Below are positions 42,433-53,636 of a stretch of 64,000 nt of DNA, piece after piece. Origin of the DNA: Diplodia intermedia (Eukaryota > Ascomycota > Dothideomycetes > Botryosphaeriales > Botryosphaeriaceae); contig JAKEKT010000009.1 of the NCBI GenBank assembly GCA_021495925.1, forward strand, positions 496,001-560,000, in the 5' to 3' direction. Position 1 is the stretch's first letter; each line of letters begins with the position of its first letter. The notes below the pieces were generated by a model. That model was not told where the DNA came from and did no database searches. It saw only the letters and a list, made by a program, of their open reading frames with translations. A program made the translations under genes and the position numbers.

Positions 42433-45400
42433 GACATGAGCACCCTGGATCGACAGAAATCCTATTGGCAAGTACTACGAAGCGATCCGTCACTGGGCTT
42501 GTTTCCTGCAGAACTCCCCTACCCCGCCTTGGCGCTTGTTCGCCGGCATGGTTATGGGTCGAGACTGCTGTTCCCCCAAATGACGAGTATCCAAGTAAGG
42601 CTTGACCGGTCAGACTGCTGATCCGAGGCGCAAGGCTGCATGGTTGAGTCATGCGAGCTATTCCTTTCTGATCACCAGAGGTGACCAAGCAAGATAGCAT
42701 GGCGATGGCGACCTGTACCATACCAAGGCTGGATCTGAGGCTTCTTACTTCGGTTCTCACTAATTTGAGAGGCTTGGACGGGGTGCGTAAACAGCACGCA
42801 CAACCACGTCCAACCCTCTTGTTCCATCCGGCGCCATTCTGGTCGCTTTTTTTTTTTCTTCACTGTTGCATGAGAAGGAGAAGACGGCGCCTCAAAAGGT
42901 CTAGAGGTTGGGCTAACAGGAGCATTTTGGTTCCCATGACTTTATGTACCTAGTAGGGGAAAGAGGATATACCAACCGCGGAGGCAACGTGGGGTAGTAA
43001 TCGTAACGGTTTCAAAAGCAAAGATAGAAATCAACAATAGTGCATCAAAACCCGCTTCGCCTCGCTCGTATTCGTGTTGTGAAGTGAGCCTCTGCAGCTT
43101 TCCCGTCCGTTTCGTCTGCCTCCGCCGCTTGCCAGCCTCATGCCAGAGATGTTGAGGATTCTAGAGTCGCCACCATCCAGCCAGCCTCTCGACGAGTCCT
43201 GAAATGGAGCACACAATAGCGGCCACAAGAGAAAACACAATCCGGGGAGTCGGACTTGGTCCTTCTCCCCTACGCCCGATGTTCGTTTAGTGTCGGGTAG
43301 TCCGGGCGGCTTATCTAGACACCCAAGCCTTTCGAGTCTGGACGGATCTGGACATCTGGACCCTTGTCTGCTCAGTTTTAGCGCTAGCCCGGAAAATCCT
43401 GATCCATCATCCCTTTGGGACTGGCACGATGTTCAGCTGGTGGGGTGGGGGGGAGGGAGGGAGGGAGGGTAGGGGATCTCGATCGCGATGTTCGGCCACA
43501 TCTTCCCTGCATGGAGGGGAGGGGGATCTGGAGAAGGAATCTTTCATCGAGTCATCACTTTCCAGCCACATCGGGAAGACGCACGAGGGAAGCTCGATGA
43601 TGATGATGCTTTGCTACGAGAGCCGGCTGGTACAGTCAACCGAGCCGGAAAACCTTTGCCCGTCTGGTAAAGCGAGAGCGAGGTGCGGCGGGGCTTGGTT
43701 GACTCGGTGGGTTGAGACGGACGGACTCTTTTTTTTTTTTTTTTGTTCCTCGTCAAATCCTTCGGCTCGGTGGTCCAGCCTATCTGTTGTGGCGAGCACT
43801 GTTCCTTTGGTGTTGTGCTCTCCCGTCGGAAGAGCTGCAGCGGCGGCAGTAGTAGCGGGGCTTAGAAAGCGAGAAAGACTGCGTGGAAGGAGCCGGCTGC
43901 GATAAGGTAAGGGTAGGAGTAGCTTTCCAAGGTGGCCCTCGCTCTGTTCATCCTTCACGGCGCCTGCCGCCGTCCTCGCTCCAAGAGAGTAGCGCCTTGG
44001 ACCGGGCCCGTGGAGAACGCCGGTTCTTCTTCTTCCGTGTGGGTCTTGGTCTTGGTGGCTTCCGTTCGGTATTCGAAGGACGGGAGAAACTGCACAACAT
44101 CCGCGAAGTTTGCCTCCGCAGTTGCGTTGACCGGCTTTCCGGCGATCGCTGACCGGCCGAGGCTTGGTGGGCAGGCGAGAACTGTCTGGTCGTTGGCCAT
44201 TATTCCCAGTTGGTCGCGCTTGCGCTCTGTTAGTCCATATTTGTTTTTAGCTTCGGAGGGAGGTGGAAGGATGGTTACGGTTGCACAAGGCTGCCGCCGG
44301 AGATCCATCGGAACATGTAGTCGTAAGTAGGTAGGATCCTTTCGGTTATCTTTTTCAGCTAGAAAACTGGCCCGAAGGAGTTAAAGCAAGGGTCTTTCGT
44401 GCCCCGTCAGCCCCGGTGGGGCGGAGTCTCTCACAAGGCTGCAAGGCCTAGACGCTCGTGGAGGGTTTGGCAGGTGATTCGGGTTGGCTGTAAGGCGCGG
44501 ATTATCCGATGCGGTGGATCGGTCTGTCTTGCAACGGCTCACCGGTCATGCGGAGGAGTTTTTTCTGCGCTTGTTGCGGATCACGCTCTTGGAGTTCGCA
44601 TATGTGACACGAAGAGGGGAACCATGCATGCCCGCTGCCTAGCTGGCAACGAAGCCCTGATTGCAAAAACTCCGACGGATGTCTTCGACAGCGAGAAACT
44701 CTTAGATTTTGAGCGTCCACTGCTTCACTTCGCACCCTCATTGGCGTCGCGCCCCCAATAGTCGTCTACTTCCAGCCTCGTGTACTTGGCGAAACGCTTT
44801 AGTCAGGCAAATTCTAGAAGAAAAAAAGAAAAAAAACCAGCCTTATACGAGGCGCGTTTGCCTTTTAGTTCTAAGCCAGTATCAACGGTTGTCGGGTGCA
44901 TGCTTCTCGCAGCCACCCAATCGGTGTCAGCCTCATACCACAACGTCACCATAAATCCCGACGCCAAGAACCAACGAACCGCCTTGATCAATGGAAAATG
45001 CAACGGAGATCCATCCGGTAAGCAGACTGCCGGATTGGGGCATAAGTAAGAGATACATGTGATTGGAGGCTGTGTTGTCAAATTTGTGTTGGTGGCTGCG
45101 CCATTTGCACAGCCACCCGGCCAAACACTTGCTGTGATTACCCCCATAGAGAAAAGGAAAAGGAAAAATGTTGGCTTGCAATATTCCCAAGTCTGACAAT
45201 AATATGTCTGGACACCGATCATTCGTACAAATGCATTCGTCAGGTACTATTTGCTAATTTGCTCCAGCCTCGATTCCGTGACTGCTACCAGATATTGACG
45301 TACCAAACCCTCCGACCAAGACAAATACAGAATCACCATGCTGCACTATGCCTCAAGAGGCTGGAACAAGCCTCTGAGGGAGCCGAGCCCGTTGGTTCTG

Positions 45401-45847
45401 CTACCGGGTCAAAAACACACCCGCTCCTAAACCCGATTAGTGTTTTACGAGGCGGAGCATATCTGTCATCCCGTAGAATTTGAATGGTAAGCGCTAGCGG
45501 CCTCGCCCGCGCCCGTTTCAGCTCCCGTTGAAGATCTGCCCGGGCTGTGCAGCAGGGCTGTGTATAGGAAACGTCGGACGGGTCCCATGGTGAACCTTGG
45601 GTTGAGTGATGCCATGTGTCATTCCGCGGAAATACACCTGGCGGAAATACACCTGGCGGGAATACCTACACTGGCCGGGACCCCGCATTGCGCTACAGTA
45701 GCTTGGAGAGGGAGGAACCGCATAACTGTAAATATTAGGGCGTTTTCTCCACGTTACCGGGGTACGATAGCCTTGGACCTGGGCCTATAATTATCGATTA
45801 CGCGTGTATGTAGCCAACGCCCCGCTCGGAGAAATTCACATCGTGGC
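42433..45847. other. Long gene-poor region downstream of wetA
   Basis: About 3.4 kb. It contains poly-T runs (42847-42857 and 43731-43744), a G-rich GGGA repeat near 43447-43470 and a three-unit 15-bp repeat at 45626-45669. A possible secreted-protein fragment at 44862-45049 is discussed as a finding. No complete gene is supportable. Confidence 0.45.
45626..45669 (+). repeat. 15-bp tandem repeat
   Basis: Two exact units of GCGGAAATACACCTG (45626-45640, 45641-45655) and a third diverged unit. Confidence 0.8.
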
Positions 45848-47454
45848 TTACGCCGGGCGCCATTCGTAGTGATGGGCGCCTTTGCGTGGCTTACCGGGAT
45901 CCTCACCCAACACGTGTGGCCTGTCAAACGAATGGGCACCGAAAAAGTCCATTTCGGCTTCCATGAACTGCGTTGCCAGCATGCCCCCGCCCACATACTT
46001 CAGGTACTCCAGGGTTGCGCTTAGAGCGGGGACATAGTTGTCCCATTGGATGCCTTTGAGAACGATCTCCTTAAGCGGCCCAAAACTCTTCTGCAGATCC
46101 GACGAGACTTCGTCGATGAGCTTGATGTTCATGATTGGCTCCTCTGCGTTCAGGAGGATAGGCTCGAGCATGTCGGCAATGTAGTCCTCCTGAATGATGC
46201 AGCCAGCTCTCCAAATCTGGATACACTTGCCAAGGTTGACGTCCCAGCCTTCGTCATTGGATGCGCGCGCAATGAGCTCCAGACCCTGGCAGAAGGAAGC
46301 AAGAAAGGAGGCGTACACAGCCTTGCGGAGAGTCTCGATCAGGGCTTCCTTGTCTTGGACATCAACTTTCCGAGGCTTCGGGATGTTCAACTTCTCGGCG
46401 GCCTTCAGTCGTTGGGCCCGGTTTCCGCTGGCGACGCGGAAGAACTGGCCGGCGGAAATGGTCGGTGCCGAGACGTGGCGATCGGCTGCGTCCATAAGCG
46501 ACCAGTAGAGAGTACCCTCGGAGTCGTCGTCATCTTGCACGACCTTGTCGAGGACGTCATCCAGAACGTAGCCGCCTTCGCCCTTTCCCTCGCCGCGCTC
46601 ATCTCCTTCAGGGGTCCTCTTGCGCTGGCAGATTTCAGAGCCAATCTGGACGAGGTACGAGTTTCTCAGCTCTCCCTCGGCATTCCACTTCTCAAAGATG
46701 TTCCCGATTTCATCATAAGGCAGGCCGAGCGACTTGTTCAAGAAGCTCCAAGCCTCGCAGACGGTGGACAGCATGCCATTCTCAATGCCGTTGTGGACCA
46801 TCTTGACGTAATGGCCAGCTCCGCGCGGGCCTGGGTAGATGTGAGCCAGACACAGCTTGATAGATGGGACCAACAGCAGACAAGCTTACCCATGTATTGA
46901 ACGCAAGGCTTGCCGTCCTTGGCCGACTTGGCGGAGAACTTCTCCAGAAGCGGCAACACGAAGTCGACGGCAGCCTTGTCACCGCCGGGGGACATGCTGG
47001 GACCGCGTCTCGCCGACTGATACCCGCCGCTCACGCCCATGCTGATCCAGCTCACGCCCTTCCTCGCCAGCTCTTCCTGGCGGCGCTCAGTGTTGCGGTA
47101 GTGTTCGTTGCCGCCGTCGAGGATGATGTCGCCCTCGGTCAGGTCGTCCTTGATCTTCTCCAGGACCGAGTCGGCGGGCGGGCCGTGGCTGATGGAGAAG
47201 ACGAAGATCTTGCGCGGCTGGGTGTCGAGGCTGCGAGTGAAGTTGTGGATGTCTTTGAAGTGATGGATTTTGCCGTTGAGAGTCGTCTGCTGCGCAGCCA
47301 TTTCGCGGGCTCGGTCGACATTCTGGTCGGACACGTCCCACAACGACACGTCCAGCCCATTTTCGGCGAAGCCAAGGGACATCATCGTGCCCATGTTGCC
47401 GGCGCCCACGATGCCGATGCGGGAGATGTTTCTGATTTCGGGGTTCGGTGCCAT
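45848..47454 (-). CDS. Divergent 6-phosphogluconate dehydrogenase
   Basis: Two exons, 47454-46890 and 46830-45848, give 515 residues. The Rossmann motif GIVGAGNMG (14-22) replaces the GLAVMG of canonical enzymes. The substrate-binding segment is SMGVSGGYQSARRGPSMSPGGD, where canonical enzymes have GGEEGARYGP. The catalytic pair is present in HYVKMVHNGIENGM (Lys198, Glu205). The all-helical C-terminal domain is complete, with a short Glu/Gly insertion near 245-255 (GDERGEGKGEGG). It probably oxidises a 6-phosphogluconate-like sugar acid with NAD(P) and decarboxylation. The changes suggest a paralogue of the housekeeping enzyme, as seen in many filamentous fungi, so a GND1 symbol is not assigned. 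Confidence 0.88.
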
Positions 47455-48158
47455 TGTGATTGGTTTGATGCCAAGTGCCGAATGTTGTTGTACACCAAGC
47501 TGATCAGCTGGAGGATGGAGAGGACTGGGTTAACAGTTGATGTCCATGCCGTGACACTCGTTTTACGTCATTTTGCGGATCAACGTGGTATCCTTAAACC
47601 TGAGGATGCCTGACACTCAGAGGTTGATGATGTGCGCACAAGCTGACGTAGACATAGCATCAATAATCCCAGTCGCACGCGAAGTTGGATGCAATGGATG
47701 CAATGGATGGAGTGGGATGGTGCCGGGGGAGGCCCGCCCAACATGATCAGGTGGCGAACACATGGCCGTGCAAACGAGCAGCAGCCGAAATGACATTCCG
47801 CGTGCGTGTTGAACAGAGAATCCAAAGCAAAATTTCCATTGTGTGTTGTGTCGTTTCCCCGCAATGGTCACGGTGTGCGGAGAGGGGGGGCAAGCATCAG
47901 GGTCGAAGATCCGGTCGAATCGCACCGACATGGCCCCACGGGGCCCCCCTAGCATGCTGAAACGTCAAATCAAATAAAACAGGAGACATGGTGGCGCAGA
48001 ATGATTGCCAGAGGCACCTACCGCCTCCATCACAGTTACTCCCTGGTGACGTCATATGCTTTACGCGTGTCGTTGCGGCTCCGTATTATTATTTATAGTC
48101 GCAGTATGCAGCTACCCCGAGATGCACTAGCATTGCGACTAATTCCCCTCATCCCACC
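47455..48158. promoter_or_regulatory. Shared divergent promoter region
   Basis: 704 bp between the divergent 6PGDH-like and NmrA-like start codons. It contains a short GCAATGGAT repeat at 47689-47709. No gene is seen. Confidence 0.45.
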
Positions 48159-49177
48159 ATGCATTTCGAAACGATTGCCCTGTTTGGTGCAAATGGCCAA
48201 ATCGGCCAACGCATTCTGGAAAGATTGAGCCATCACCCCAACCACAACTTCAGAGTACGGGCCTTTATTCCGCCTGACGACGATCTGTCCTGTGCCGGCA
48301 ATGATCACAAAACCATCATCAAATCCTTCGACCCGAACGAGCTGTCACGCGAAGGATTGGCCAAAGACCTCGAAGGTGCCGATGCTGTCGTGTCTGCTCT
48401 CAGTGGTAGGGCGCTGGACGCTCAACCTCTGATTCAAGACGCTGCAGCACATGCTGGTGTAAAGCGTTTCTATCCGAGCGAGTACGGTATGCATCTTACC
48501 TACCGCAAGCCCAACGACCCCTGGGGCTATCTGCATCCGGTATGGGATCAGAAACAGAGGTAAGACACTACAATACATCAGTCAAGAATGACTTCCGCCC
48601 ATCACCCGTCGCCAGATTGAACGAGCTCGTCACCATGCACCCCGCCGTCCTGGCGGGAAAGATGACCTACACCATCATCGGCTGCGGCGACTTCTACGAC
48701 CAGGACCGCGAGCCCGTATGGTGTCCGTGGACCCAGCACGACGTGCCCGACTACACCATGCACGTCATCGGCGACCCCGAGGCCCGCGCCGACTTCACCC
48801 ACATGGACGACTTCGCCGACTTCCTCGCCGCCACCCTCATCGAGCCGGCCAAGTCGGCCAACCAGCTGCTGAACTTCGTCAGCACCACCGTCTCGTACAT
48901 GGAGATCGCCGACGCCCTGCGCAGGCAGACGCGCAAGACCGTCAAGCTCGACTACTACCCCGACGAGACCATGCACGACGTCGTCGCCGACCCGAAGAAG
49001 GCCCCGCCCGAGCTTGGCAAGACCCCTTTGCCCATGGACTTTTGGTTCTTGGTCAAGGGAATGCAGGGTCAGGGGAGGTTCAGGCGGCCCAGAGGGCAGA
49101 TCAATAATGACCTCTTCCCCGACGTGAAGCCTACCACTTTTGAGAAGTATTTCCAGCAGAAGTTCAAAGACGCATAA
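48159..49177 (+). CDS. NmrA-like/isoflavone reductase-like NAD(P)-binding protein
   Basis: Two exons, 48159-48559 and 48616-49177, give 320 residues across a 56-nt intron with GTAAGA donor and GCCAG acceptor. The N-terminal Rossmann motif GANGQIGQR begins at residue 10, and VKRFYPSEYGMH is the conserved segment after the nucleotide-binding half in isoflavone reductase-like NmrA proteins. The C-terminal half holds the substrate-facing region (RADFTHMDDFADFLA). It lacks the YxxxK signature of classical SDRs, as usual for this atypical SDR group. The family includes aromatic-alcohol reductases and redox-sensing regulators; the substrate is not readable. It is head-to-head with the divergent 6PGDH. 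Confidence 0.9.
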
Positions 49178-49467
49178 GATACCAGGGATGCCATGTCCAT
49201 AGCAGATTGGGCATTGACGACGTAACGAATCAATATCAGAGCTTCAACGGGCTCAGACTAATGTCTGCGTGTGTACGTCAACCTTTGAATAGGATGTGAA
49301 TGCTCGCGCGTGCGAAGATGCCGTCATAGTGGCCCCCGAAACATTTGACCCTCGCAATTCAGGCATTCAGAAATTGAAACAAAGCACACCCAAGGTTGAC
49401 TGTGCAGCGAAAGCAAAGCAAAAGCGCTGAGTTTTCATTTGTAAAGAGGAGACCCGCATGTAGAAAC

Positions 49468-50841
49468 TTAATCGAACGTGATCTTCTTGCCCTGTGCCTC
49501 GACAATGGCAGCCGATGCCCTTGGTGCATTCGCCAGCGCTGCTCCAGATCTGATGTTACGGGCATCAACCTTGCGAGGCTCCCTCCGGCTCTTCGTGTGT
49601 TGCCTTGGGGCATCCACCTCACCAAACTGCTCGTCGCTAGCACTGGCATTGCCTGTCTCCCTCTCTTTGCCATAACGCTTTCGATACCTCGTCGAAGCGT
49701 CCTCGGCGTACTCGACACGCAATTCCCTGCCTTCCAGTCTGTTGACGAACCACTTCCGCGCCTTCTTCTTCTTCTTTTTCTTCTTCTCTCCAGCGCCATC
49801 GGCATTGTCCGCATCCTCCATTTCCTCATCGCTGTCATCGTCACCGGGTATCATAACATATCCTGCCACAGCAGCGGCGGCAGCGTCCAGCGTCTCAAAC
49901 GTGACCCACGCGTAACCCTTGCATTTCCCAGTGTCTTGGAACGTCGCCATGAAGACATCCGCGACCTCGCCGCATTTGCTGTAGTGTGCAATCAGGTCGT
50001 CCCTGGTAACATCGAAACTCAAGTTGCCGACAAAGACGCGCTTGTTCGGCTCCTTGCCTCCGCCGGCCTGCACAGCCGCCGTCTTGCTGAACTTGCTGAA
50101 GCCGTCGCCGTCGCCGTCCTCTTCCGTCTTCTGCGGCCTGCCCTCGAAGTTGCTCGCGTCCTTGATCAAGACCGCGCGGCCGCCCATCAGCGTCTCCGAC
50201 GCCTCGATCGCCGCCTTGACCGCGTCCGCGCCGTCGAAGTCGACGTAGGCGAACCCCCTGTTGTGTGGCTTGAACCGCATGTTCGCAACCGCGGCCTTGT
50301 CGGGCGCGGGCATGTGGATGCGCGTGATGCGCTCGCCGGCGATGCCGGCGTGCTTGGCGAAGAACTCGCGTATGGTGTCGCGCGTCCCGGACCACGGCAG
50401 GTTTCCGATCCAGACGCCATGTGGCGACTTCTCCTTCTTCTGTGTCTGCAGCCTCTTCTTCGCAGCGGTGTCGCCCTCTCCGTCTTCCTTGTCACTGTCG
50501 TCCGACTCGGACTCGGCGGGCTTGGACGCTTTGGCGGCTTTGGTGGAGGGATCGAGCTTGCCCTTCTTGGCGAGACGCTGCTCGCGCTTGGACAGCGGCT
50601 CGGGGGCGGTGATGTCGACTTCTAGCTCGCCATCTTCGGGGAGTGCGGAGCGCTTGCGCTTCTTGGACGACTCTTTCTTGGGCTTGGGGGTTTCTTCGGC
50701 GGAAGCGGAGGTGGTCGGCTCGTCGGCGGCGGTTTCGGATTCGGGCTTGGACTTCCTGGACTTCTTCTCCTTCTTTTCCTTCTTGTCCTTCTTCTCCTTC
50801 CTCTCTTTCTTGGAGATCTCGGTTGCTGTGGTGGAAGCCAT
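49468..50841 (-). CDS. NOP13: Nucleolar RNA-binding protein, NOP13-like, two RRMs
   Basis: A single exon of 457 residues. The first 140 residues are a Lys/Glu-rich charged region with nuclear or nucleolar signals. RRM1 (about 142-228) has the RNP2 motif VWIGNLPW and RNP1-like RGFAYVDF; RRM2 (about 267-380) has VFVGNLSF and KGYAWVTF. RRM2 is interrupted before its last strand by an insertion of about 30 residues that is acidic and then eight Lys (331-362). The C-terminus carries short basic motifs (SRREPRKVDARN). The RRM pair and charged N-terminus match fungal Nop13, associated with pre-ribosomes in the nucleolus. Its start codon is only 290 bp from that of the divergent AIR1/2-like gene. Confidence 0.85.
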   Translation of the reverse strand: MASTTATEISKKERKEKKDKKEKKEKKSRKSKPESETAADEPTTSASAEETPKPKKESSKKRKRSALPEDGELEVDITAPEPLSKREQRLAKKGKLDPSTKAAKASKPAESESDDSDKEDGEGDTAAKKRLQTQKKEKSPHGVWIGNLPWSGTRDTIREFFAKHAGIAGERITRIHMPAPDKAAVANMRFKPHNRGFAYVDFDGADAVKAAIEASETLMGGRAVLIKDASNFEGRPQKTEEDGDGDGFSKFSKTAAVQAGGGKEPNKRVFVGNLSFDVTRDDLIAHYSKCGEVADVFMATFQDTGKCKGYAWVTFETLDAAAAAVAGYVMIPGDDDSDEEMEDADNADGAGEKKKKKKKKARKWFVNRLEGRELRVEYAEDASTRYRKRYGKERETGNASASDEQFGEVDAPRQHTKSRREPRKVDARNIRSGAALANAPRASAAIVEAQGKKITFD

Positions 50842-51131
50842 TGTGCGTGCGAGGAATGTACAGGCTTGGACTGGCGATGCGCGTGCGAAAGATAGTCGGC
50901 AACTTTTTTTTTTTTTCTGAAAATTCGAAAGCTCCGGGGTTCAGCCGCTGTTTCCTTCCGCAACACCTCGAGTCCTTGTCGCGCCTCGCACCTCGCTCAA
51001 CACAACCTCTATCACTTCTCAGCCGGTAGCTCTTTGCTGCCTCGGGAACAGAGTCCTGGGCTTGACTCCTGTGTGACGCGCCACGCGTAGCTGGTCATTT
51101 GACGCGTGGCGACGACATCATCCCAACCGAC
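50842..51131. promoter_or_regulatory. Compact bidirectional promoter NOP13/AIR-like
   Basis: 290 bp between opposed start codons. It contains a 14-base T run near 50905-50918 and a direct ACGCGTRG-type repeat around 51081-51108. Confidence 0.5.
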
Positions 51132-53636
51132 ATGGCGGACGACGATTCCCGGACCGCGACACTGGGTCGCAAGCGCCAGCGCGAGCTTCAGGATGACCAA
51201 GCCAACGCGGGCTTCCCCACGCCGGAAAAGAAGGCGAAGCTGGCGGAGGATGACGACGAGAGCGACTACTCCCCCTCGCCCGATCTCCCCCAGCTCGAGC
51301 CTTCACGTGAGCGCCCGGCTTCGCCTTCCCAGCATGATGTCGACTTTCCGCACATGGCTGGTGCCGAAGAGTCTGCGGCTAAGGCCAGTCAGCTCAGCAC
51401 TGCCCAGGAGGAGGCGGGCGCAGAGAAGCCAGAGTTGCCGCCACCTGAAGGAGACGACTTCATCGCCCTGCCGGCGGACGATGATTACTTCGCCGGTGAG
51501 AACGACGAAGCTTCCGATGGTTCTGCGAGTGATGCTGGAAACGAGAATGAAGAGACGAGCAGAGAGGGTGTCGACAATGGGCAAGCTACAGACACACAAT
51601 CGTCTAGCAAGGGCTCCGGCCGCATAGCCTTAACGAAGAAACAGTCGCAACTTATTCTCACTTTTGAGGAGGAAAGGGCACTTCGAATCATGAGGACTGG
51701 CATGGGTGGTTTCTGGTCTGCCAAGAAGGGCTTTTTCTCTAAGGACGCTGTGGGAGCGATCATCTCCATGGCAATCCCTCAAATCCCCGACAGGAAAGTC
51801 CCAAGCAAAATGACGAACGGCATTAACAAGGATACGATTTGCGCCCGTGTGATTACTGCCATAGGTTCCAACCATCCAAATGGACTCCTAGGCATATATC
51901 ACGACCAGAACCAGGGCTCTTCCGAGTTCAATCTGCTGGTAGTCGTTCGCACACAGGAGCATTTTGACGCCTTGAAGAAATTCTTCGCAGCCACACCCTT
52001 AGAGTTCGCTCTCAAAGGACCTCACCAAAAAGGCAAAGAGAAAGAGAAAGAATTCTACTTCTTGAACGTTCTGTCTGCTGATGAGAGCAAGAAGTTGCAG
52101 TTCGCAGACAACAAGAGGTTGAGTCCAAAGAAGGGAAGTACGTCGGTTTTGGCCCAGGCTCTCACGCATTACGTGAAACAACGTTTGGTATCTGGAGAAA
52201 TTAGTCCCGGGGATTACGAAGGTTTCAATCCCAAGGAGGCCAAGAAGAATCTCCAGAAGGCGGCGAAACAAGACATCGGCGCCGGCGTTATAAAGGCCGA
52301 CCCGCAGTTTGCCTGGGAACACCTGACGAGCAAACCGCAGCCTCAGTCACCGCCAGCTTCAAAAGCCCAATCGCAAGCCCCGTCAAAACCGACCAGTGTG
52401 ACCTCCACCAAACCTTCCACCCCGGCGAGCGAGGCGCAGGATACTAACTTCAGCTCGGGCGAAGAGGGCGAGATTACTTCCGAAGCCGTCAACAACACAG
52501 CTCAACCGGAAATACCACAGGACACTGCTCAAAGCAGTACAACCGCCACCGCAACCTCGAACGGCCAAATGCGCACCCACTTCGCGCAGCTCAGCGAACC
52601 TGAGCAGGCGCTCCAAGTGCGTTACTTTGGCAAGCATGAAGATGGTTTGGTACGCTGCCTCACTTGCGCGCAAAAAGGCCACATGAAAGAGAGTTGCCCT
52701 TCCAGGACTTGCCAGCACTGTCAAGCTTTCGACCAACATTTCACGGGAGACTGCCCAACTGCTGCAAAATGTACTAAATGCCGCGAGAGAGGCCATTCCA
52801 AGGAGGATTGTCCGTCAAAGCTGGCGCGCTCCTCCGCGGATGGCTTTCTCTGCGATCTATGCAACGAGAAGGGTCACCCCGAGGAGGAATGCACTCTTCT
52901 TTGGCGCTCTTTCAACCCCGACAAGATTCCCAACCTCAACAAAGTCGCTAGAATGACGGTGTCCTGCTATCAGTGCGGTTCACGGCAGCACTGGGGCGAC
53001 GACTGCCCGATGCGCCCCCGGAAGGTCACGCTCAAGAGCAACATCTTCTCCGCCAAGGAAGCCAACAAGTACCTCATCGATCCAGAGGCCGCCGCCGACG
53101 AGCTCCGACAGAACGGGCCCGGCGGCCAAGGAATGTCGATCAGAGGCCGGGCGCATGGCCAGGGCCAGCATACCTACTTCTCCTCCACCGACGATGAAGG
53201 CGACATCGACAACTTCTACCGCAACAAGCGCAACGACAACAACAACAACAACAACGGCCCCAACTCAAGGCCTCGCGGCAACATCCGCATCAACGCCGGC
53301 GCCGGCTTCCGCGGCGGCCGCTTCTCGCAGAAGAACGACAAGGATTACAACGGAGGCGGCGGCGGTTACGGAAACCATCGCCAGAATGGCAACCAGTTCG
53401 AGCCTGTTTCTTCTGGGTGGCAGCCGCCGCTTCCCAACGAGCCGCCGCCACCGCTCCCGCCAATGCCACCGTCGCGCGGCGGCGGCAACGGAGGTGGGCG
53501 TGGCCGTGGCCGTGGCGGACGCGGTGGGGGAGGTGGAGGAGGAGGAGGCGTTAACCAGATGCCGTTGCCGCCGAGGCCGCAAGCGCCGTCCGGACCTGCC
53601 CGAAAGCCTTGGAGGGGTAGGGGTGGGAAGAAGTGA
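51132..53636 (+). CDS. CCHC zinc-knuckle protein, AIR1/AIR2-like (TRAMP complex)
   Basis: A single exon of 834 residues from the ATG at 51132 (the frame is open upstream but without ATG). The acidic N-terminus contains Ser/Asp/Glu-rich patches. A middle domain (about 175-400) is conserved-looking but unassigned. Five CCHC knuckles occur between 509 and 625: CLTCAQKGHMKESC, CQHC...C, CTKCRERGHSKEDC, CDLCNEKGHPEEEC and CYQCGSRQHWGDDC. The C-terminus is RGG/Pro-rich, suggesting RNA contact. Five adjacent knuckles are the hallmark of Air1/Air2, which bind RNA for Trf4/5 and Mtr4 in nuclear RNA surveillance. Yeast Air proteins are about 350 residues; this one is far longer, as filamentous fungal relatives are. 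Assignment to TRAMP is inference. Confidence 0.85.
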   Translation: MADDDSRTATLGRKRQRELQDDQANAGFPTPEKKAKLAEDDDESDYSPSPDLPQLEPSRERPASPSQHDVDFPHMAGAEESAAKASQLSTAQEEAGAEKPELPPPEGDDFIALPADDDYFAGENDEASDGSASDAGNENEETSREGVDNGQATDTQSSSKGSGRIALTKKQSQLILTFEEERALRIMRTGMGGFWSAKKGFFSKDAVGAIISMAIPQIPDRKVPSKMTNGINKDTICARVITAIGSNHPNGLLGIYHDQNQGSSEFNLLVVVRTQEHFDALKKFFAATPLEFALKGPHQKGKEKEKEFYFLNVLSADESKKLQFADNKRLSPKKGSTSVLAQALTHYVKQRLVSGEISPGDYEGFNPKEAKKNLQKAAKQDIGAGVIKADPQFAWEHLTSKPQPQSPPASKAQSQAPSKPTSVTSTKPSTPASEAQDTNFSSGEEGEITSEAVNNTAQPEIPQDTAQSSTTATATSNGQMRTHFAQLSEPEQALQVRYFGKHEDGLVRCLTCAQKGHMKESCPSRTCQHCQAFDQHFTGDCPTAAKCTKCRERGHSKEDCPSKLARSSADGFLCDLCNEKGHPEEECTLLWRSFNPDKIPNLNKVARMTVSCYQCGSRQHWGDDCPMRPRKVTLKSNIFSAKEANKYLIDPEAAADELRQNGPGGQGMSIRGRAHGQGQHTYFSSTDDEGDIDNFYRNKRNDNNNNNNGPNSRPRGNIRINAGAGFRGGRFSQKNDKDYNGGGGGYGNHRQNGNQFEPVSSGWQPPLPNEPPPPLPPMPPSRGGGNGGGRGRGRGGRGGGGGGGGGVNQMPLPPRPQAPSGPARKPWRGRGGKK

